From assembly GCF_023631325.1 (NCBI RefSeq), contig NZ_JALQDG010000010.1, positions 62,001 through 126,000 of the forward strand: a stretch of DNA of 64,000 nt, read 5' to 3'. Positions 60,751 through 64,000 of the stretch are shown here, one piece after another. The position numbers were made by a program, and so were the translations under genes. Each line of letters begins with the position of its first letter. The stretch's first letter is position 1. The notes below the pieces were generated by a model. The model was not told where the DNA came from, searched no databases, and saw only the letters and a list, made by a program, of their open reading frames with translations. The DNA is from Caballeronia sp. INDeC2. GTDB lineage: Bacteria > Pseudomonadota > Gammaproteobacteria > Burkholderiales > Burkholderiaceae.

Positions 60751-60766
60751 CTCGGCGGCTAGCGCA

Positions 60767-63751
60767 TTACAGTGTGCGAGCCACTTCCGTCACTTCGAAG
60801 ACTTCGAACTGGTCGCCTTCCACGACGTCGCTGAAGTTCTTGATCGACATACCGCACTCGAAGCCCTGACGCACTTCCTTGACGTCGTCCTTGAAGCGCT
60901 TGAGCGAATCGAGCTCGCCGGTATGGATCACGACGTTGTTGCGAATCACGCGCACCGACGAGGAGCGCTTGACGACGCCGTCCGTGACCATACAACCCGC
61001 GATCAGGCCGACCTTCGGCACGCGGATGACCTGACGCACCTCGACCATGCCCGTCACCGTCTCGCGCTTCTCCGGCGCGAGCATGCCGGACATCGCCGCC
61101 TTCACCTCATCCACAGCGTCGTAGATGATGTTGTAGTAGCGGATGTCGATGCCGTTCGCCTCGGCCAGCTTGCGGGCTTGCGCGTCCGCACGCGTGTTGA
61201 AGCCGATGATGACCGCCTTCGACGCCGTTGCCAGGTTGACGTCCGATTCGCTGATCGCGCCAACCGCGCTGTGAACGATCTGCACGCGCACTTCGTTGGT
61301 CGACAGCTTCTGCAGCGACTGAACCAGCGCCTCCTGCGAACCTTGCACGTCCGCCTTGACGATGAGCGGCAGGTTTTGCACTTCGCCTTCGCCCATCTGC
61401 TCGAGCATGTTTTCGAGCTTGGCGGCCTGTTGCTTGGCCAGCTTGACGTCGCGGAACTTGCCTTGACGGAACAGCGCGATTTCGCGTGCCTTGCGTTCGT
61501 CCGGCAGAACGATGACTTCCTCGCCCGCCGCCGGCACTTCCGACAGACCCTGGATTTCCACCGGGATCGACGGACCCGCCGTTTTCGTCGGCTTGCCGGT
61601 CTCGTCGAGCATCGCGCGGACGCGGCCATACGCGCTGCCGGCGAGAACCACGTCGCCGCGATTCAGCGTGCCCGACTGCACCAGGATGGTCGCGACCGGA
61701 CCCTTGCCCTTGTCGAGCTTGGCTTCGATGACGAGACCCTTTGCGGCTGCCTCGACCGGCGCGGTCAACTCAAGCACTTCGGCTTGCAGCGACACGTTTT
61801 CCAGCAGATCGTCGATGCCGCGGCCGGTCTTCGCCGACACTTCGATGAACGGCGAATCGCCGCCGTACTCTTCCGGCACCACGCCTTCCGCGACGAGCTC
61901 CTGCTTCACGCGGTCCGGGTTAGCTTCCGGCTTGTCGATCTTGTTGATCGCGACGACGATCGGCACGCCGCCCGCCTTCGCGTGGGCGATCGCTTCCTTC
62001 GTCTGCGGCATCACGCCGTCATCCGCCGCGACGACCAGAATGACGATGTCGGTCGCCTTCGCACCGCGTGCACGCATGGCCGTAAAGGCTTCGTGACCCG
62101 GCGTGTCGAGGAAGGTGATGACGCCACGCGGCGTTTCGACGTGGTACGCGCCGATATGCTGCGTGATGCCGCCCGCTTCGCCCGCCGCCACTTTCGCGCG
62201 ACGGATGTAGTCCAGCAGCGAGGTCTTGCCGTGGTCGACGTGACCCATCACGGTGACGACCGGCGGACGCGGCAGCTTCTCTGCCGTGTCTTCCGTCGCT
62301 TCGCCTTCGACGAGCAGCGCTTCCGGATCGTCCAGCTTCGCCGCGACTGCGCGATGGCCCAGTTCCTCGACGACAATCATCGCCGTTTCCTGGTCCAGCA
62401 CCTGGTTGATCGTGACCATCTGACCGAGCTTCATCATCACCTTGATGACTTCCGAAGCCTTCACCGACATCTTGTGCGCGAGGTCGGCCACCGAGATGGT
62501 TTCCGGCACATGCACTTCACGGATGATCGGCTCGGTCGGCGCCTGGAACGTGGTCTGTTCCTGATGCTTGCCACGTCCCTTCGGACCGCCGCGCCAGCCG
62601 CGATCGACACCGCCGCTCGAATCGCCGCGTGTCTTCATGCCGCGGCGCTTGGATGCGTCGTCCTGCTGCCAACCGCCCTTGCCGGCCTTCTTCTTGTCGC
62701 CGGCGCCTGCCGGAGCCGTCGACGCGGGAGCCGGCGCACCGCCTGCGGCCGGCTTCTTCGCCGCCGCCGGACGTGCCGCCTGCGCGCCTTCCGGCTTCGC
62801 GGGCTTGTGCAGCGTGCCCTTCGCTTCGGCGGCCTTCGCCGCTTCCGCCGGCTTCGGTGCGGGCGCGGGTTCCGGCGCCTTCACCTGCGCCTTGCGCGGG
62901 GTGTTCATCATTTCGCGGATCGCACGTGCTTCGGCTTCCGCCGCCGCACGACGCTTCGCGATGGCTTCCTGCTCCAGACGCGCCTTCTCGGCCTTTGCCT
63001 TCGCGTCTTCTTCCGCCTTCTTCGCGGCTTCACGCTGGGCGGCACGCTCGCTCGCAGCCTTTTCTTCCGCTGCCTTTTCGGCGGCTTCGCGCTGAGCGGT
63101 ATCGTCCTGCTTCGGTTCCGGCTTCGCTTCGACTGCCGGCTGCGTGCGGGTTTCCTGACGCGCGGACTGCGCCGCACGCGAGATTTCCGCCGCCTGTGCG
63201 GCAGCCGCCGCCCGGCGCGCTGCTTCCTCTTCCTGCTTTCTGCGCTCGGCTTCCGCCGCTTCCTCGCGGGCGCGGCGCTCGGCTTCCTCGCGCTCAAGCT
63301 TCGCCTGTTGCTCCTTCAGCTCACGCTCTTCGCGCTCGAGCTGCTCGGCGGCGCGACGCGCTTCTTCCTCGCGGCGCTGCAGTTCTGCCTCGTCGACTTC
63401 CGGCTCTTCGACGTGATTCGGCGCTGCCTCGGCCTGTTCGACGCCGGGTTCGTCACGTTTCACGAAAACACGCTTTTTGCGCACCTCGACCTGAATGGTG
63501 CGAGCTTTACCCGTTGCGTCGGATTGCTTGATTTCCGACGTATGCCGGCGGGTCAAAGTGATCTTGCGCTTGTCGGCGTCGGCGGAACCGTGCGACTTGC
63601 GCAAATGATCGAGCAGACGCGCCTTGTCCGTTTCGGACAGGTCGTCGTTCGCGCTCGCTTTCTGGACGCCTGCCGCCTGCAACTGCTCGAGCAGGACGCC
63701 CGCAGGCATTTTGAGTTCCGCGGCAAATTGGGCTACGTTGTTACTCGCCAT
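60767..63751 (-). CDS. infB: Translation initiation factor IF-2
   Basis: A 994-residue GTPase that brings initiator tRNA to the 30S subunit. The N-terminus has an IF2N domain ([20 protein letters not shown]). A very long Ala/Glu/Lys/Arg-rich coiled region (about 100-400) is typical of large IF-2 proteins. The GTPase domain begins near residue 495 with [20 protein letters not shown], then [17 protein letters not shown] and [10 protein letters not shown]. The IF2 C1 and C2 domains follow. Downstream of nusA as usual. Confidence 0.98.
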   Translation of the reverse strand: MASNNVAQFAAELKMPAGVLLEQLQAAGVQKASANDDLSETDKARLLDHLRKSHGSADADKRKITLTRRHTSEIKQSDATGKARTIQVEVRKKRVFVKRDEPGVEQAEAAPNHVEEPEVDEAELQRREEEARRAAEQLEREERELKEQQAKLEREEAERRAREEAAEAERRKQEEEAARRAAAAAQAAEISRAAQSARQETRTQPAVEAKPEPKQDDTAQREAAEKAAEEKAASERAAQREAAKKAEEDAKAKAEKARLEQEAIAKRRAAAEAEARAIREMMNTPRKAQVKAPEPAPAPKPAEAAKAAEAKGTLHKPAKPEGAQAARPAAAKKPAAGGAPAPASTAPAGAGDKKKAGKGGWQQDDASKRRGMKTRGDSSGGVDRGWRGGPKGRGKHQEQTTFQAPTEPIIREVHVPETISVADLAHKMSVKASEVIKVMMKLGQMVTINQVLDQETAMIVVEELGHRAVAAKLDDPEALLVEGEATEDTAEKLPRPPVVTVMGHVDHGKTSLLDYIRRAKVAAGEAGGITQHIGAYHVETPRGVITFLDTPGHEAFTAMRARGAKATDIVILVVAADDGVMPQTKEAIAHAKAGGVPIVVAINKIDKPEANPDRVKQELVAEGVVPEEYGGDSPFIEVSAKTGRGIDDLLENVSLQAEVLELTAPVEAAAKGLVIEAKLDKGKGPVATILVQSGTLNRGDVVLAGSAYGRVRAMLDETGKPTKTAGPSIPVEIQGLSEVPAAGEEVIVLPDERKAREIALFRQGKFRDVKLAKQQAAKLENMLEQMGEGEVQNLPLIVKADVQGSQEALVQSLQKLSTNEVRVQIVHSAVGAISESDVNLATASKAVIIGFNTRADAQARKLAEANGIDIRYYNIIYDAVDEVKAAMSGMLAPEKRETVTGMVEVRQVIRVPKVGLIAGCMVTDGVVKRSSSVRVIRNNVVIHTGELDSLKRFKDDVKEVRQGFECGMSIKNFSDVVEGDQFEVFEVTEVARTL

Positions 63752-63844
63752 TCATTCCTCTTGATGCAAGGACAGATCCTTGCGGTTAGATCGGGGTCAC
63801 GCGGCCAGACAGGCCGCCAAATATCAGTGCGCCATGGTCATTTC

Positions 63845-64000
63845 TCACTGGAACCAGTGTTCACGTGCTTTCATGATCAACGCCTTAGCGGCATCCTCTT
63901 CCATACCGGTCATTTCGACCAGTTCATCGACTGCCAGCTCCGCGAGGTCGTCGCGGGTCTGAATCTGGTGCTCCGCGAGCTTTGCAAGCAGCTCGTTGTC
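63845..64000 (-). CDS. nusA: Transcription factor NusA, C-terminal 51 residues
   Basis: The minus-strand frame is open from the window edge and ends with stop TGA at 63845-63847. The last 51 residues include DNELLAKLAEHQIQTRDDLA, ELAVDELVEMTGMEEDAAKA and LIMKAREHWFQ, the acidic repeat 2 region and terminal WF of NusA. It sits 93 bases upstream of infB in the standard operon order. The rest of the gene is outside the window. Confidence 0.9.
   Translation of the reverse strand, partial: DNELLAKLAEHQIQTRDDLAELAVDELVEMTGMEEDAAKALIMKAREHWFQ

Overview
This is a 64 kb chromosomal segment of a GC-rich betaproteobacterium. Gene content, gene order and protein style (nusA-infB-rbfA-truB, odhA-odhB-lpdA-zapE, aat-bpt-pyrD, clpB, RNase R opening with SKYPYPIPSREEIL) point to Burkholderiaceae, most likely the Paraburkholderia/Caballeronia group. 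This is judged from recognisable families, not from a database search. I see no prophage, CRISPR array, rRNA operon, complete insertion sequence or plasmid function. There is one tRNA, tRNA-Leu(CAG).

Layout. 0-6 kb: the 3' part of pbpC, a secreted ComEA-like helix-hairpin-helix protein, a YidB-like protein, and clpB behind a strong heat-shock (sigma-32 type) promoter. 6-10 kb: nsrR divergent from a group III truncated haemoglobin, then the molybdopterin genes moeA-moaD-moaE. 10-15 kb: a zinc-ribbon Nudix hydrolase, the N-degron transferases aat and bpt, pyrD, and an amino-acid ABC binding protein plus permease with no ATPase gene nearby. 15-24 kb: a mixed region with a Gfo/Idh/MocA oxidoreductase, a FadR-type GntR regulator, a lone GT4 glycosyltransferase, an ElaA acetyltransferase, a DUF1839 protein, about 1 kb without genes, and a Crp/Fnr regulator directly upstream of an exopolysaccharide-priming sugar transferase.

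24-32 kb: rpiA, a SirB2-like membrane protein, an AmiD-like amidase lipoprotein, an HNH nuclease whose stop codon overlaps the amidase start, rlmB, rnr, tRNA-Leu and an MFS carrier. 32.1-33.5 kb: a small accessory patch with two orphan genes. 33.5-42.4 kb: a co-directional lipid cassette (FadE-like dehydrogenase, long FabG, MaoC hydratase, thiolase, FadD ligase, DUF1571 protein). Together these supply every step of a fatty-acyl cycle, and both hydroxyacyl enzymes belong to (R)-specific families. 42.6-46 kb: a small exported protein, a SurE-like phosphatase, a DUF2147 protein, an orphan DUF4096 (IS5-type) protein and zapE.

46-54 kb: lpdA, odhB and odhA (the 2-oxoglutarate dehydrogenase complex) and typA/bipA, all on the minus strand. 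54-59 kb: a self-contained drug efflux operon (MarR regulator, outer-membrane channel, EmrA-like adaptor, EmrB-like transporter) with a visible promoter and a candidate operator. 59-64 kb: the translation operon read leftwards, nusA (3' end), infB, rbfA, truB, with a terminator-like hairpin between infB and rbfA.

Most of the window is conserved core genome. The places that deserve attention are the HNH nuclease/amidase pair, the DUF1839 protein, the lipid cassette, the 32.1-33.5 kb patch and the DUF4096 protein behind zapE. I did not find a clear-cut new multi-gene system.
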